Shown: piece after piece, positions 36,539 to 44,279 of the stretch
Layout: the number at the start of each line of letters is the position of its first letter
Position numbering within the stretch: the stretch's first letter is position 1
From: Xenococcus sp. MO_188.B8
GTDB lineage: Bacteria; Cyanobacteriota; Cyanobacteriia; Cyanobacteriales; Xenococcaceae
Reading direction: 5' to 3'
Assembly: GCA_030065615.1 (NCBI GenBank)
Contig: JASJDR010000014.1
Span: forward strand, 1 to 64,000
DNA: 64,000 nucleotides
Made by a program: the position numbers and the translations under genes
Notes under the pieces: model-generated
What the model saw: the letters and a program-made list of their open reading frames with translations, nothing else
The model's database searches: none
What the model was told of the DNA's origin: nothing

Positions 36539-36916
36539 TTAATTAATTGATACACTATAGTAAATCGATCTCAAACAGACTAATTTGAGACAAGGATTTG
36601 CAAGTTTTTTACATTTGCTTTTAAATATCTGTACTTTTACTACAAAGTCATTCTCCTCAAGATCTGTTATTTTGGTAACTGTTATCGAGATAGGACAAAA
36701 ATCATCGATCTGAGGACAAAACTGGGGTGGATAATCAATAATTTTGACTGTTCTTTGATGTTTAAAATTTAAGTTTAAGTCTAAATCATGAGCAAAAATA
36801 TATTCACTGTAATCGGCAATGTTATCTAACCCTATAAGATTAAGCCAGATTTCAGCAGCTAGCCAAAACCCAGTTTTATATACAGCTTGTTTCCATACTT
36901 TTTTGGACTTAGTCAT
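36539..36916 (-). CDS. uncharacterised 125-residue protein
   Basis: The protein begins MTKSKKVWKQAVYKTGFWLAAEIWLNLIGLDNIADYSEY, an amphipathic helical segment that I recall from small cyanobacterial proteins of unknown function. A Cys-containing beta-rich part (PQFCPQIDDFCPISITVTKI) follows, and the C-terminus is basic and Cys-rich. The final 15 residues look less conserved and may be an extension. ATG 36916 follows heptamer-type repeats. No function is inferred. Confidence 0.55.
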   Translation of the reverse strand: MTKSKKVWKQAVYKTGFWLAAEIWLNLIGLDNIADYSEYIFAHDLDLNLNFKHQRTVKIIDYPPQFCPQIDDFCPISITVTKITDLEENDFVVKVQIFKSKCKKLANPCLKLVCLRSIYYSVSIN

Positions 36917-36998
36917 TAGTCATTTTCCCTTTTTCATTGGTTAGTAAATAGGAAACTAGTAATAAATCTGGTTCTAACGAATTTTGTTGAATTATTTA

Positions 36999-37071
36999 TT
37001 AGTCATTGGTTTTTAGTCATATGTGATTTAGTGATTTATCAATAACAAACGACTAATAGCGAAGGACAAAG
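36999..37071. repeat. heptamer repeats
   Basis: TTAGTCATTGGTTTTTAGTCAT and ACGACTAATAGCGAAGGAC units of the same family as at 4708 and 16381 are visible. Confidence 0.6.
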
Positions 37072-37116
37072 CGATGCACCAAACTATGCGGTGCTTGTAC
37101 CCAGGTGAGCGAAAAA

Positions 37117-37148
37117 AGGTGTGGGGGGTGTGGGAAGTGTGGGGGGTG
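37117..37148. repeat. 9-bp tandem repeats (GGTGTGGGG)
   Basis: Three nine-base units (GGTGTGGGG, GGTGTGGGA, AGTGTGGGG) and a partial fourth are consecutive. Confidence 0.7.
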
Positions 37149-37230
37149 ATTTTTGGGATACTTAGCTAGAAATCCCACGCAAAATTTCGTTCACCCCTTA
37201 TACTCATCGCATTTGGGTATAAACGACCCT

Positions 37231-37364
37231 GCTGTTTATCCAGAGCACCGATCTGTTTACCCAGCTCCGTGTTCTGGGGACAAGCCTAGCTCCGTGTTCT
37301 GGGCAAGCGGTGCGACCCTGGCGAGGTTTCCTTATCCGAAGGGGTATCCTTTAGGGCGCCTAAG
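37231..37364. repeat. GC-rich interspersed repeat, second copy of the 13.3-kb unit
   Basis: It starts with the same 34-base unit as 13298-13331. Two copies of AGCTCCGTGTTCTGGG follow, then GCGGTGCGACCCTGGCG and TCCGAAGGGGTATCCTTTAG. The order differs from the 13-kb copy, so these are composite mosaics of smaller repeat words. Confidence 0.75.
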
Positions 37365-37532
37365 AAACTTATACCAGAACAGTATTTAAGGGGAAAATTT
37401 TTTGACTTGGATTAAATTAGTTAAGGTTGTACTCAAATTATTGAAATCTTGACAGGACAAGCAATATCAATCTTTTTTTGGATAAGAGACTAGTATTTTT
37501 AAATTGAAGTGCGGGTATTTTAAGTAGGTACT
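37363..37532. repeat. about 170-bp dispersed intergenic element, copy 2
   Basis: It aligns with 16467-16643. GGTTGTACTCAAATTATTGAAA and GAAGTGCGGGTATTTT are nearly identical, but the terminal GTA-N8-TAC pattern is lost (GTAGGTACTAGTCA). It contains TTGTACTCAAAT at 37427-37438. It is noncoding and lies between two minus-strand genes. Confidence 0.7.
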
Positions 37533-37795
37533 AGTCATAAAAGTGATTGAAGTTACAAAATCAATTTTATGAATAATATTAAGCAATTCTTCGATTAAAA
37601 AGTTTCTTTGTTATTTAACTGTATAGCTATATCATGTTACTATTTGTGTAATTCAATTATTTCATTAATTAACATCCATAATAGTTATGATGATAACCTT
37701 GACCTCTTTATGAACGAATGCAGGAATAAGCCAAACAGTTTAAAAAATTGAATAGTTTTAGTTCAACTACTAAAAGTTAAATTTTTCAAAATTTT

Positions 37796-38446
37796 TTACC
37801 GTTCTAGATCTTCCCCTGCTGCTTTCCAACCCTCAAAACTAGGAGGAAAACCTTTGACATTCCTATATCCGAGCATTTGAAGTGCCATAACGCCCATTGC
37901 GGTTCGATAACCCGTCGTGCAGTAAAGTATCACAGGACGATTTTTCGGAATTTGGTTGAGATTTTGAGTGAGATCCCGCAAAGGAATATTAATTGCTCCT
38001 TTAATATGTCCAGAAGCATATTCTTTGGGTTCGCGAACATCTACTAAAAATGCTTGTTTTTCTTGGGCAAGAGTCTTGAGTGTATCTATATTTTTGACAG
38101 TGTAATAATCGCTGGGAATTGAAACTAGAAACTGCTGCACCCTTGTTAAGACTTGTCTATTATTAAATTCGCTATTTCCCCTCTCTCTATACATTCCATG
38201 CATCCTCTGCTTTTCATGCATTCCTGGCATTTCCTGCATTGATTGAGAACATTCCGAAGTTATTTCTGGACAATCACTTCGGGGGAAATTGTATGAAGCT
38301 AGTTCCATTAAGGAATTTTTGCTATCAACTGTTTCTACTCGATTTGTGATTTGAGGCGCAGTGACAGCAGCAAAAGTCGGACTGGCTCTTAAAAAAGTAC
38401 CAAAATACAACCAGAATCCCAGCAAGAAGGCTGTTACGAGTTTCAT
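37796..38446 (-). CDS. exported or membrane-anchored rhodanese-like protein
   Basis: The 216-residue protein begins with a hydrophobic signal or anchor (residues 1-26, cleavage plausible after PTFAA). A single rhodanese domain occupies about residues 115-212, with FLVDVREPKEY, GHIKGAINIPL and active-site loop YCTTGYRTA containing Cys176. Rhodaneses carry sulfane sulfur; a periplasmic or lumenal location is inferred. The linker between anchor and domain holds a Met/His-rich patch (residues 70-85: Met70, 73, 76, 82, 85 and His77, 83), which looks like a copper-type metal site. Confidence 0.85.
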   Translation of the reverse strand: MKLVTAFLLGFWLYFGTFLRASPTFAAVTAPQITNRVETVDSKNSLMELASYNFPRSDCPEITSECSQSMQEMPGMHEKQRMHGMYRERGNSEFNNRQVLTRVQQFLVSIPSDYYTVKNIDTLKTLAQEKQAFLVDVREPKEYASGHIKGAINIPLRDLTQNLNQIPKNRPVILYCTTGYRTAMGVMALQMLGYRNVKGFPPSFEGWKAAGEDLER

Positions 38447-38509
38447 TATTTCTAAAATAATACAATAAAGGTAGATTATCTTGATTGAGTGCTACTTGTG
38501 GAGCTGCAA

Positions 38510-38667
38510 TTACAAAGGTTTCTTTCTGACTATTCCAGCAATATGGTGACTAACAATGGGAAAAGAAAGATGAAACTGCTGGTAACTCACTATTTCCCAG
38601 CCAGAATTTTCTAAACTTTTAATATAGATTATGTAGACTGGTAAACATACTTCCCATTGTATCTGAA
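38510..38667 (-). pseudogene. possible methyltransferase C-terminal remnant
   Basis: Downstream of the GNAT stop one minus-strand frame reads LPVYIIYIKSLENSGWEIVS, then QQFHLSFPIVSHHIAG, ending at TAA 38510-38512. It looks like the tail of a SAM-dependent methyltransferase, but there is no start or SAM-binding domain upstream: that space is occupied by the GNAT gene. A decayed gene end is the best reading, with low confidence. Confidence 0.35.
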
Positions 38668-39204
38668 CTATTCTTGCCAATATTCAGGCTTATTTAAGGC
38701 ATCGGCACAAATAACTTTACCGTAAACAGAACCAATTACTCCTGGACGAAGAGCCTGAACCATCCAAGCATCTGAATTTTCGTGAGCAATAGGATAGGGT
38801 GCTTCCAATCCGAGACAACCTGCGGGCTTGAAGCCATGTCGTGGATAGTATTCTGGATGTCCGAGAACAAATACCAGATCGATTCCCGATCGCGACAAAA
38901 GTTGTAACCCTCTTGCGATGAGCTTACCGCCAATTCCTTGCTTTTGAGCATCAGGAACTACTGCTAGGGGAGCTAAAAGCGCGATCGCTGTTGTCTTTTG
39001 GTTATTAGTTAAATGTGCTGTGGTAAATAAAATATGTCCCACAGCCAGATCACCTTTAAAAGCAAGGAGAGATAAAATCGGCTTGGCACTAGGATCATTT
39101 AGCAGCGCTCTAACGAGTTCAGCTTCTTCGTCACGACCAAAAGCTAAACGTTCAACAGATAACATATCGTTAAGATCTGAATCCGTAGCCTCTCGTATCA
39201 ACAT
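38668..39204 (-). CDS. GNAT-family N-acetyltransferase
   Basis: The 178-residue protein shows the GNAT order: MLIREATDSDLNDMLSVERLAF at the N-terminus, strand LSLLAFKGDLAVGHILFTTA, the acetyl-CoA loop VVPDAQKQGIGGKLIARGLQLL and FVLGHPEYYPRHGFKPAG near the end. It resembles the YhbS-like group of predicted acetyltransferases. The substrate is unknown. It follows the heme oxygenase gene by about 100 bp on the same strand. Confidence 0.85.
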   Translation of the reverse strand: MLIREATDSDLNDMLSVERLAFGRDEEAELVRALLNDPSAKPILSLLAFKGDLAVGHILFTTAHLTNNQKTTAIALLAPLAVVPDAQKQGIGGKLIARGLQLLSRSGIDLVFVLGHPEYYPRHGFKPAGCLGLEAPYPIAHENSDAWMVQALRPGVIGSVYGKVICADALNKPEYWQE

Positions 39205-39303
39205 TGTATTCTTTGCTATCGCCAGATTGATTTTCCTTACTTCACTGTAGCTAAATTCTCAGGACTACTACCTGAAGAGAGTTCTGTACTTCCTGCTTGT
39301 GAT

Positions 39304-39990
39304 TCACTGACAATTTTCGCAAACAGATCTTCGCCAATCGTTGCTATAACTTCTGGTTCTTAGGGAATGAAGTACATCGCGGTTGAGACTAAAAGCATAA
39401 TTAGCTTTCGCAACAATTTTGTTTGCTAATTTCTCATCTACAGGGAGAGAATTTAAAGCATCGCGATATTGACCTTTAAACTCTCGTATGGCACCGACAG
39501 AAGGAAAAGCATCGAATTCATAGAAGCAAGTTCCCAACCCTGTGGGTAACTCTAATGCGGAACGAACAATATTTTTTAAAGCTTGACCACCAGAAAGATC
39601 GCCTAAATAACGCACATAAGCATGGGCAACTAACAATTCAGGTTGAGTATTAGATATCTCATGAATATGAGCGACATAATCTCTACCTGCTTCCGATGGC
39701 GCTATTGCTTCGCGCCAGTTATCACCGTAATAATAGGCTAAATCTTCTTCTAAATGAGCTTTACGATTGAGTTGGGGAAAATAGATCGCACGAACAACGG
39801 GATGGTTACAATTACGTAATAATGCTGCTTCTAAGGCACTGTAAACAAAATATAAATTACTCAACAGTTTACGAAAAGGTTCCTGTTTAACAACACCTTT
39901 GAGAAAACATTTCATATACGCTGTATTTTCCGCGATCGTATGAGAATGTTTTGTTCCTTCTCTAAGTTGACTTGCCAAATCACTACTCAT
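39304..39990 (-). CDS. ho: heme oxygenase (biliverdin-producing)
   Basis: The enzyme opens heme to biliverdin IX-alpha, CO and iron using O2 and ferredoxin, the first step to phycobilins. The proximal His lies in GTKHSHTIAEN (His17 from the ATG at 39990), and the distal helix reads YVRYLGDLSGGQALKNIV. The 228-residue length is typical. ATG 39990 has AGGAGAG nine bases upstream; a TTG two codons earlier is less likely. hemF is 68 bp upstream on the same strand, suggesting a hemF-ho transcript. Whether this is the HO1 or HO2 type cannot be decided here. Confidence 0.93.
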   Translation of the reverse strand: MSSDLASQLREGTKHSHTIAENTAYMKCFLKGVVKQEPFRKLLSNLYFVYSALEAALLRNCNHPVVRAIYFPQLNRKAHLEEDLAYYYGDNWREAIAPSEAGRDYVAHIHEISNTQPELLVAHAYVRYLGDLSGGQALKNIVRSALELPTGLGTCFYEFDAFPSVGAIREFKGQYRDALNSLPVDEKLANKIVAKANYAFSLNRDVLHSLRTRSYSNDWRRSVCENCQ

Positions 39991-40058
39991 AATCAATATC
40001 TCTCCTAGAAACTAAGGTTTTTCATTGCAGGTAAACAACTGTGATAACCGTTAACTGT

Positions 40059-41096
40059 TCACTGATAACTGCTAAAGTTGACCCAATCTTGAGGCTTGAG
40101 AAATATTTCGTATAATCCTGCTTCGGGTGTTCCTGGTTCTGGCTTGTAATCATATTCCCAACGCACTAAAGGAGGAAGAGACATTAGGATAGATTCTGTG
40201 CGCCCCTTAGTTTGTAACCCAAAAATCGTTCCGCGATCGTAAACTAGATTGAATTCTACATAACGTCCCCGACGATATAACTGGAAGTTTCTTTCGCGAT
40301 CGCCATATGCAGTATTTTGTCGTCGTTCTGCGATCGGCACATAAGCAGGTAAAAAAGAATTGCCACAACTTTGCACAAAGGCAAATAACTCTTCCCAACT
40401 GCGATTTACCTGACCAACTTGATTACTATAAATATCAGCAGGACTATTAGTTTCCGAACCGCAATATAATTTGCTCTTGCCATCTTGATAATCAAAAAAG
40501 ATACCGCCAATTCCCCTTGCTTCTTGACGATGTTTTAAATAGAAATATTGATCGCACCAGCGTTTAAAAGCGGGATAATATTCTGGATGATGCTCGTCAC
40601 AAGCTTGCTTAATAGTTTTGTGGAAATGAATCGCATCTTCGGCAAAAGGATAGTAAGGAGTAAGATCGACGCCGCCGCCAAACCACCAAACAGGACCAGC
40701 TTCAAAATAGCGATAGTTGAGATGCACCGTCGGGACATAAGGGTTACGAGGATGCAGAACCATCGATGTTCCCGTAGCATAAAAACCATGTCCTGCTGCT
40801 TCAGGACGCTGCACTAGAATTGCGGGTGGCAAACTATCACCCCAAACTTCGGAAAAGTTAACTCCTCCTTGTTCAAACACTCTACCATCTTGAATTACAC
40901 GGGTACGACCACCACCACCTTCTGCTCTTTGCCAATTGTCCTCGACAAATTTAGCTTGACCATCGAGTTCTTCTAAACCCTGACAAATATTATCTTGTAG
41001 CTGTTGTACAAATTGCTTGACTCGCTCTCTCGAATCTGTGGGAGGAAGAGATGCTTTATTTGTAGTTTGAGGATTAGTTATAGTTTGACTGCTCAT
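40059..41096 (-). CDS. hemF: oxygen-dependent coproporphyrinogen III oxidase
   Basis: The 345-residue enzyme oxidatively decarboxylates coproporphyrinogen III to protoporphyrinogen IX. Family stretches are evident: [54 protein letters not shown] and [10 protein letters not shown], then [19 protein letters not shown] and [11 protein letters not shown]. It needs O2, in contrast to radical-SAM HemN. It precedes the heme oxygenase gene and faces the accessory island divergently. The promoter should be within 41097-41255. Confidence 0.96.
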   Translation of the reverse strand: MSSQTITNPQTTNKASLPPTDSRERVKQFVQQLQDNICQGLEELDGQAKFVEDNWQRAEGGGGRTRVIQDGRVFEQGGVNFSEVWGDSLPPAILVQRPEAAGHGFYATGTSMVLHPRNPYVPTVHLNYRYFEAGPVWWFGGGVDLTPYYPFAEDAIHFHKTIKQACDEHHPEYYPAFKRWCDQYFYLKHRQEARGIGGIFFDYQDGKSKLYCGSETNSPADIYSNQVGQVNRSWEELFAFVQSCGNSFLPAYVPIAERRQNTAYGDRERNFQLYRRGRYVEFNLVYDRGTIFGLQTKGRTESILMSLPPLVRWEYDYKPEPGTPEAGLYEIFLKPQDWVNFSSYQ

Positions 41097-41255
41097 TGGA
41101 TGAATTCAATTTAGTTTCACAATATATAACTATATAGCAATATAATTTTCTTTCTATTTTGCTTTGCAAAACTTAACACTTTTCAATTTGGGGTATGACT
41201 TAAGATTTTTTGAACATTAGAGAGTGTTAGATTAAGAGTTGATTGCAGATATAGA

Positions 41256-41495
41256 ATGCAAAACGAGTCAAAAATGGAAGTTATTCGAACAATTAGAACT
41301 GTTAAAAATGGTCAAGTTCTATTGGATTTGCCATCAGAACTTTCGGGAAGAGAGGTGGAGATTATTGTTTTAACTAAAGATGCTTCTAAGCCTAAAAAGA
41401 AGAGTTTGAGGGGCGCATTACAAAAATATGTCAGACCTGAATTGATCTCTACCGAATCTGATGCTTGGGAAAATACGATGCAAGTATTTTTATGA
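41256..41495 (+). CDS. antitoxin-like small protein (orphan)
   Basis: The 79-residue protein has a short beta-rich N-terminus (MEVIRTIRTVKNGQVLLDLP, then GREVEIIVLTKD) and a basic linker before SLRGALQKYVRPELI. This layout is common in cyanobacterial antitoxins of PIN-type or related systems. An alternative start is ATG 41274. No toxin ORF follows: after the stop an open remnant (FKPLRSLAEIRADILALEE) without a start runs to 41589. It is therefore listed as an orphan antitoxin candidate with moderate confidence. Confidence 0.5.
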   Translation: MQNESKMEVIRTIRTVKNGQVLLDLPSELSGREVEIIVLTKDASKPKKKSLRGALQKYVRPELISTESDAWENTMQVFL

Positions 41496-41593
41496 GTTTA
41501 AGCCGTTGCGGAGTTTAGCCGAAATTCGAGCGGATATTTTGGCTCTGGAGGAAAGTAGTTTGGAACTTGAAAAGAAGGTTTTAGAATAGGGAT

Positions 41594-42010
41594 ATGGCTA
41601 AGGACATTTTTCACGACTTAGTAAGATCGGGTTTAGAAGCTGAAGGATGGACAATTACCAACGATCCCTATCGGCTAAAGTTTGCTCGGATTCGGTTTGA
41701 AATCGATCTGGCAGCAGAAAAGATTATTACAGCGACCAAAGGCAGTAAAAAAATTGCTGTTGAGATTAAAAGTTTTCTCAATCCTTCAACTGTCACTGAT
41801 TTTTATGCTGCACTAGGACAATTCTTAAGTTATCGTCTAGTTTTGGAGCAAGAAGACTCAAGCAGAAAATTGTATTTAGCAGTTCCTCTGGCAATCTACA
41901 ATGAGGATTTTTTTCAGTCTCGGTTTTTCGCGCTAAGTGTCAAAGAACATAACCTAAGTTTAATTATTTATGATTCTTTAAATGGAGGATTAGTTAAATG
42001 GATCAATTAG
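41594..42010 (+). CDS. xisH: XisH-family protein
   Basis: This 138-residue protein matches XisH, first described as a factor needed for excision of the Anabaena fdxN element and now known as a family with a nuclease-like alpha/beta core. Visible motifs are KDIFHDLVRSGLEAEGW, IRFEIDLAAE, IAVEIKSFL (with the E-x-K of the PD-(D/E)XK type) and LGQFLSYRLVLE. It overlaps xisI by 13 bp. Such pairs are multiplied across cyanobacterial genomes without any fdxN element, so a mobile or toxin-antitoxin-like behaviour is possible. Confidence 0.9.
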   Translation: MAKDIFHDLVRSGLEAEGWTITNDPYRLKFARIRFEIDLAAEKIITATKGSKKIAVEIKSFLNPSTVTDFYAALGQFLSYRLVLEQEDSSRKLYLAVPLAIYNEDFFQSRFFALSVKEHNLSLIIYDSLNGGLVKWIN

Positions 42011-42333
42011 GAATATATCAGCAATATATTAAGAAAGTTTTAACTGAATATCATGCGGATGATAAACCAGAGGAAAATTACGAATCGCAGTTAATTTTTG
42101 ATGATGAAAGAAATCATTATCTGTGGTTAGATGTGGGTTGGGATAATTCCAAGCGAGTTTATTTTACAGTAATTCATTTTGATATTAAGGATGGAAAAAT
42201 CTGGTTACAGAAGAATGCAACTGATCTGAATCCAGTAGAAAAGTTGCTTGAAATGGGGGTAGAGAGAGAAGACATTATTTTAGGTCTTCATCCACCGTTT
42301 ATGCGTAAATTTTCAGGCTATGGAGTTGCTTAA
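41998..42333 (+). CDS. xisI: XisI-family protein
   Basis: The 111-residue partner of XisH contains YQQYIKKVLTEY, HYLWLDVGWDNSKRVYFTVIH, DGKIWLQKNATDLNP and VEREDIILGLHPPFMRKFSGYGVA. The last is the family's hallmark C-terminus. Translation is coupled to xisH by overlap. The two proteins are expected to bind each other. The gene ends two bases before mntA starts. Confidence 0.92.
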   Translation: MDQLGIYQQYIKKVLTEYHADDKPEENYESQLIFDDERNHYLWLDVGWDNSKRVYFTVIHFDIKDGKIWLQKNATDLNPVEKLLEMGVEREDIILGLHPPFMRKFSGYGVA

Positions 42334-42335
42334 TT

Positions 42336-42662
42336 ATGGAACAAAAGTATCGCGTCAGAGGAGAAAATGTTACTTTCGAGCAAATTTATGAGACTTTGCA
42401 ACAGTATCTAACTAAATTACAAGAGCAATATCAGGTCAAAACATTAGGTGTTTTTGGTTCTTATGCTAGAGGAGAAGCAACAGATAGCAGTGATTTAGAT
42501 TTGTTAGTGGAATTTCAAGGGGATTTGACTTTTGATAAATATATGGATTTAAAGTTCTTTCTTGAGGGTTTATTTGATAAAAAAATAGATTTAGTGATTA
42601 GAGATGATATTAAACCACAAATAAGGGAAAAGGTTTTAGGGGAAACTATTTATGTCTCGTGA
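42336..42662 (+). CDS. mntA: MntA-type minimal nucleotidyltransferase (antitoxin)
   Basis: The 108-residue protein carries the polymerase-beta-type active site G41-S-Y-A-R-G with D53 and D55 in SSDLDLLVEF. The family is the antitoxin of MntA-HepT systems, which neutralises the HEPN toxin by adenylylation. Unlike the shortest members it has an N-terminal helical extension of about 35 residues. Its stop overlaps the start of hepT by 11 bp, the usual coupling in these pairs. The toxin gene is interrupted by a MITE. Confidence 0.88.
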   Translation: MEQKYRVRGENVTFEQIYETLQQYLTKLQEQYQVKTLGVFGSYARGEATDSSDLDLLVEFQGDLTFDKYMDLKFFLEGLFDKKIDLVIRDDIKPQIREKVLGETIYVS

Positions 42663-43098
42663 TTTGAGTCTTTATTTGACTGATATTATTCGTAGTATTG
42701 ACAAGATTCAGAAATATAGCAATCCTATGTGAGTCATGAAAACCGATAATAGTGTGAGCATCTTGCTCACGCGAGCGAGACGCTCGCACTTTTTCACAAA
42801 TGATTTAGGATTGCTATATACTAGAGGAATGACCTATGATGATTTGCTTGCAGACGATAAAACCTTTGATGCGGTGATTCACAATTTACAAATCATTGGC
42901 GAGGCAACTAAGCAAATTCCTGAAGCAATAAGACAAAAGTATCCTCAGATTGAATGGCGAAAAATGGCTGGATTGAGAGACATAATTGCTCACGCTTATT
43001 TTAATGTTAATCCGAAAATTGTTTGGAATATTTTAACGACAAAACTAAAACCGCTTCGAGATTGCGTTGCTTTGATTATACAGAATGAGGCTTGGTAG
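42652..43098 (+). pseudogene. hepT: HepT-like HEPN toxin gene interrupted by a 100-bp MITE
   Basis: ATG 42652 starts MSRDLSLYLTDIIRSIDKIQ, the usual HepT N-terminus, but after 26 codons the MITE at 42717 brings TGA 42730-42732. Removing the 100-bp element and one TA copy restores an uninterrupted 114-residue HepT across ...KIQKY-TRGMTYDDLL. The catalytic R-x4-H (RDIIAHAY) is intact downstream. The MITE also supplies an in-frame ATG at 42736, three bases past the TGA, so a chimeric 120-residue HepT could be made by translational restart. HepT is a HEPN-family RNase toxin. Confidence 0.85.
42717..42816. mobile_element. 100-bp MITE inserted in hepT, TA target duplication
   Basis: The ends TAGCAATCCTA and TAGGATTGCTA are perfect inverted repeats, and TA flanks both sides (42715-42716 and 42817-42818), the mark of IS630/Tc1-type insertion. 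The interior has small hairpins (GTGAGCATCTTGCTCAC and GCGAGCGAGACGCTCGC). It has no transposase, so it must have been moved by one supplied in trans. Confidence 0.9.
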
Positions 43099-43148
43099 TG
43101 ATGGTGCATTCAGAAATCTAGTTGTTAAATATGGTTTAGAAGATAGCG

Positions 43149-43307
43149 ATGTCAGTTAAATACGAATTGATTATTTATTGGAGTGAGTCTGACTCGGCTT
43201 TTATCGTGGAAGTTCCAGAATTACCTGGAAGTAGGTTGGATGGTCAAACTTACATTGAAGCGGTGACTAATGTAGAAGTTGTGATCCAAGAATATATATA
43301 TGTATAG
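43149..43307 (+). pseudogene. truncated HicB-like antitoxin
   Basis: The 52-codon frame reads MSVKYELIIYWSESDSAFIV, then EVPELPGSRLDGQTYIEAVT and VVIQEYIYV before TAG. It closely follows the HicB_1-like consensus (WSE-x-D-AFIVEVPELPG). Normal members continue about 15-20 residues past VIQEWI; here that part is missing and an AT-rich stretch supplies the stop. No hicA gene is visible beside it. It may be a decayed or minimal antitoxin. Confidence 0.6.
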
Positions 43308-43333
43308 TTTTATCTATCAGTTGAGAATAATAC

Positions 43334-43753
43334 ATGACTGACCCAATTTTTACTGTGGCAGCTGCGGAAATTCTTAAGCTTGCTTTTAGTGAGTTTATCA
43401 AGACTAGTGCTGGAGAAACTTCAAAAAAGCTGACAGGTGAGGCTTTGACTAAAGCAGGTAAACTAAGACAGAAAATTTTGTCATGGTTTAGAAACAAAGG
43501 AAATGTAAAGGCAGAAAAAGCAATTAAGGCAATTCAAAATCAAGGTTCTATAGAAGCATTAAATAAGCTTACTACTTATTTAGATGACGAAATGGAAGAA
43601 GATCCAATTTTTGCTCAAAATTTGCAAAAAATTGCTAGGCAAATTATTAGTGTCCAGTCTCAGAAAATCTCAAATCGTCAGTACAATAACTATGGGCGCG
43701 ACCAGTTTAACATTGAGCATATTCAGGGCAATCCTAGAATTGGTGGATCATAG
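43334..43753 (+). CDS. helical effector-like protein ending in an amyloid-type signalling motif
   Basis: The 139-residue protein is helical over residues 1-112: a hydrophobic start (DPIFTVAAAEILKLAFSEFI), a Lys/Gly middle and a second helix (FAQNLQKIARQIISVQSQ). It ends in RQYNNYGRDQFNIEHIQGN (residues 115-133). The layout, an about 110-residue helical domain plus a short Asn/Gln/Gly motif at the extreme C-terminus, matches the Bell-domain effectors of bacterial amyloid signalling. The next gene, 2 bp away, begins with the same motif. In known pairs such a motif seeds a fibril that activates the helical domain, probably at membranes. Family assignment is inference. Confidence 0.6.
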   Translation: MTDPIFTVAAAEILKLAFSEFIKTSAGETSKKLTGEALTKAGKLRQKILSWFRNKGNVKAEKAIKAIQNQGSIEALNKLTTYLDDEMEEDPIFAQNLQKIARQIISVQSQKISNRQYNNYGRDQFNIEHIQGNPRIGGS

Positions 43754-43755
43754 CT

Positions 43756-44256
43756 ATGACGAGACAATACAACAATTACGGGCACGACCAGTTTAACATT
43801 GAAAATCTTCAAGTTACTCCATCTACTAATGGACAAGAGTTGTTCAAGAAAGGACTTAAACTTTTAAATCAGCGGAACTATCAACAGGCTATTGATGTAT
43901 TGAATGAGGCAACAGAAGCAGATCCGTCAATATCTGATGCTCATTACTACTTAGCAATTGCATTATTAAGAGGTAAAAAACCAAACAAAATTGATGGATG
44001 GACAATTCGAGATATTGAAGAAAAACTTAATGCTGCAATTTCTGAAGATGCTAATTCGTCAAAATGCTATATGCTGTGGGCAATTATCAAGCACGGTTAC
44101 TATACTATGAACTGTCTTATAGAAAAGTCCCCTACATCTGAGCAACTATTCAGTTATGGCAAATCTATACAACCTAAATACGCAAAAGAAATAATCTACC
44201 ATCTGAACGATCCCTCAAACAAATATTGGCAGTACTTATATAACAAGTTTGCTTAA
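43756..44256 (+). CDS. TPR protein with N-terminal amyloid-type signalling motif
   Basis: The 166-residue protein opens with RQYNNYGHDQFNIENLQ (residues 3-19), almost the same as the C-terminal motif of the preceding protein. A TPR pair follows at about residues 27-75 (ELFKKGLKLLNQRNYQQAID, SISDAHYYLAIALLRG). The C-terminal half (residues 80-166) is helical and unassigned. Receptors in amyloid-signalling pairs usually have motif, NB-ARC and repeats; the NB-ARC is absent here, so only motif plus repeat sensor remain. It starts 2 bp after the helical gene, hence is co-transcribed. Confidence 0.65.
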   Translation: MTRQYNNYGHDQFNIENLQVTPSTNGQELFKKGLKLLNQRNYQQAIDVLNEATEADPSISDAHYYLAIALLRGKKPNKIDGWTIRDIEEKLNAAISEDANSSKCYMLWAIIKHGYYTMNCLIEKSPTSEQLFSYGKSIQPKYAKEIIYHLNDPSNKYWQYLYNKFA

Positions 44257-44279
44257 TAAGCAAGAGGAAAAAAATTTAT

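Larger units (their letters stand above)
36917..37795. other. 879-bp repeat-rich intergenic region
   Basis: The region is mostly repeats: heptamers (36999-37071), a 9-bp array (37117-37148), GC-rich interspersed repeat (37231-37364) and the second copy of the dispersed 175-bp element (37363-37532). The rest (37533-37795) is AT-rich. A 78-codon open frame at 37153 is made of these repeats and is not accepted as a gene. Confidence 0.6.

Noticed and set aside
37153-37389. 78-codon plus-strand ORF
   Set aside because: It is made almost entirely of dispersed repeat units shared with 13.3 kb, including a duplicated peptide from repeated DNA, and has no ribosome-binding site.
41497-41592. Toxin gene after the antitoxin-like ORF
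   Set aside because: The open stretch (FKPLRSLAEIRADILALEE) has no start codon and is too short; at most a remnant of unknown type.
41594-42333. XisH/XisI as evidence of an fdxN excision element
   Set aside because: No XisF-type recombinase, fdxN fragment or flanking att repeats are visible; these pairs are common outside that context.
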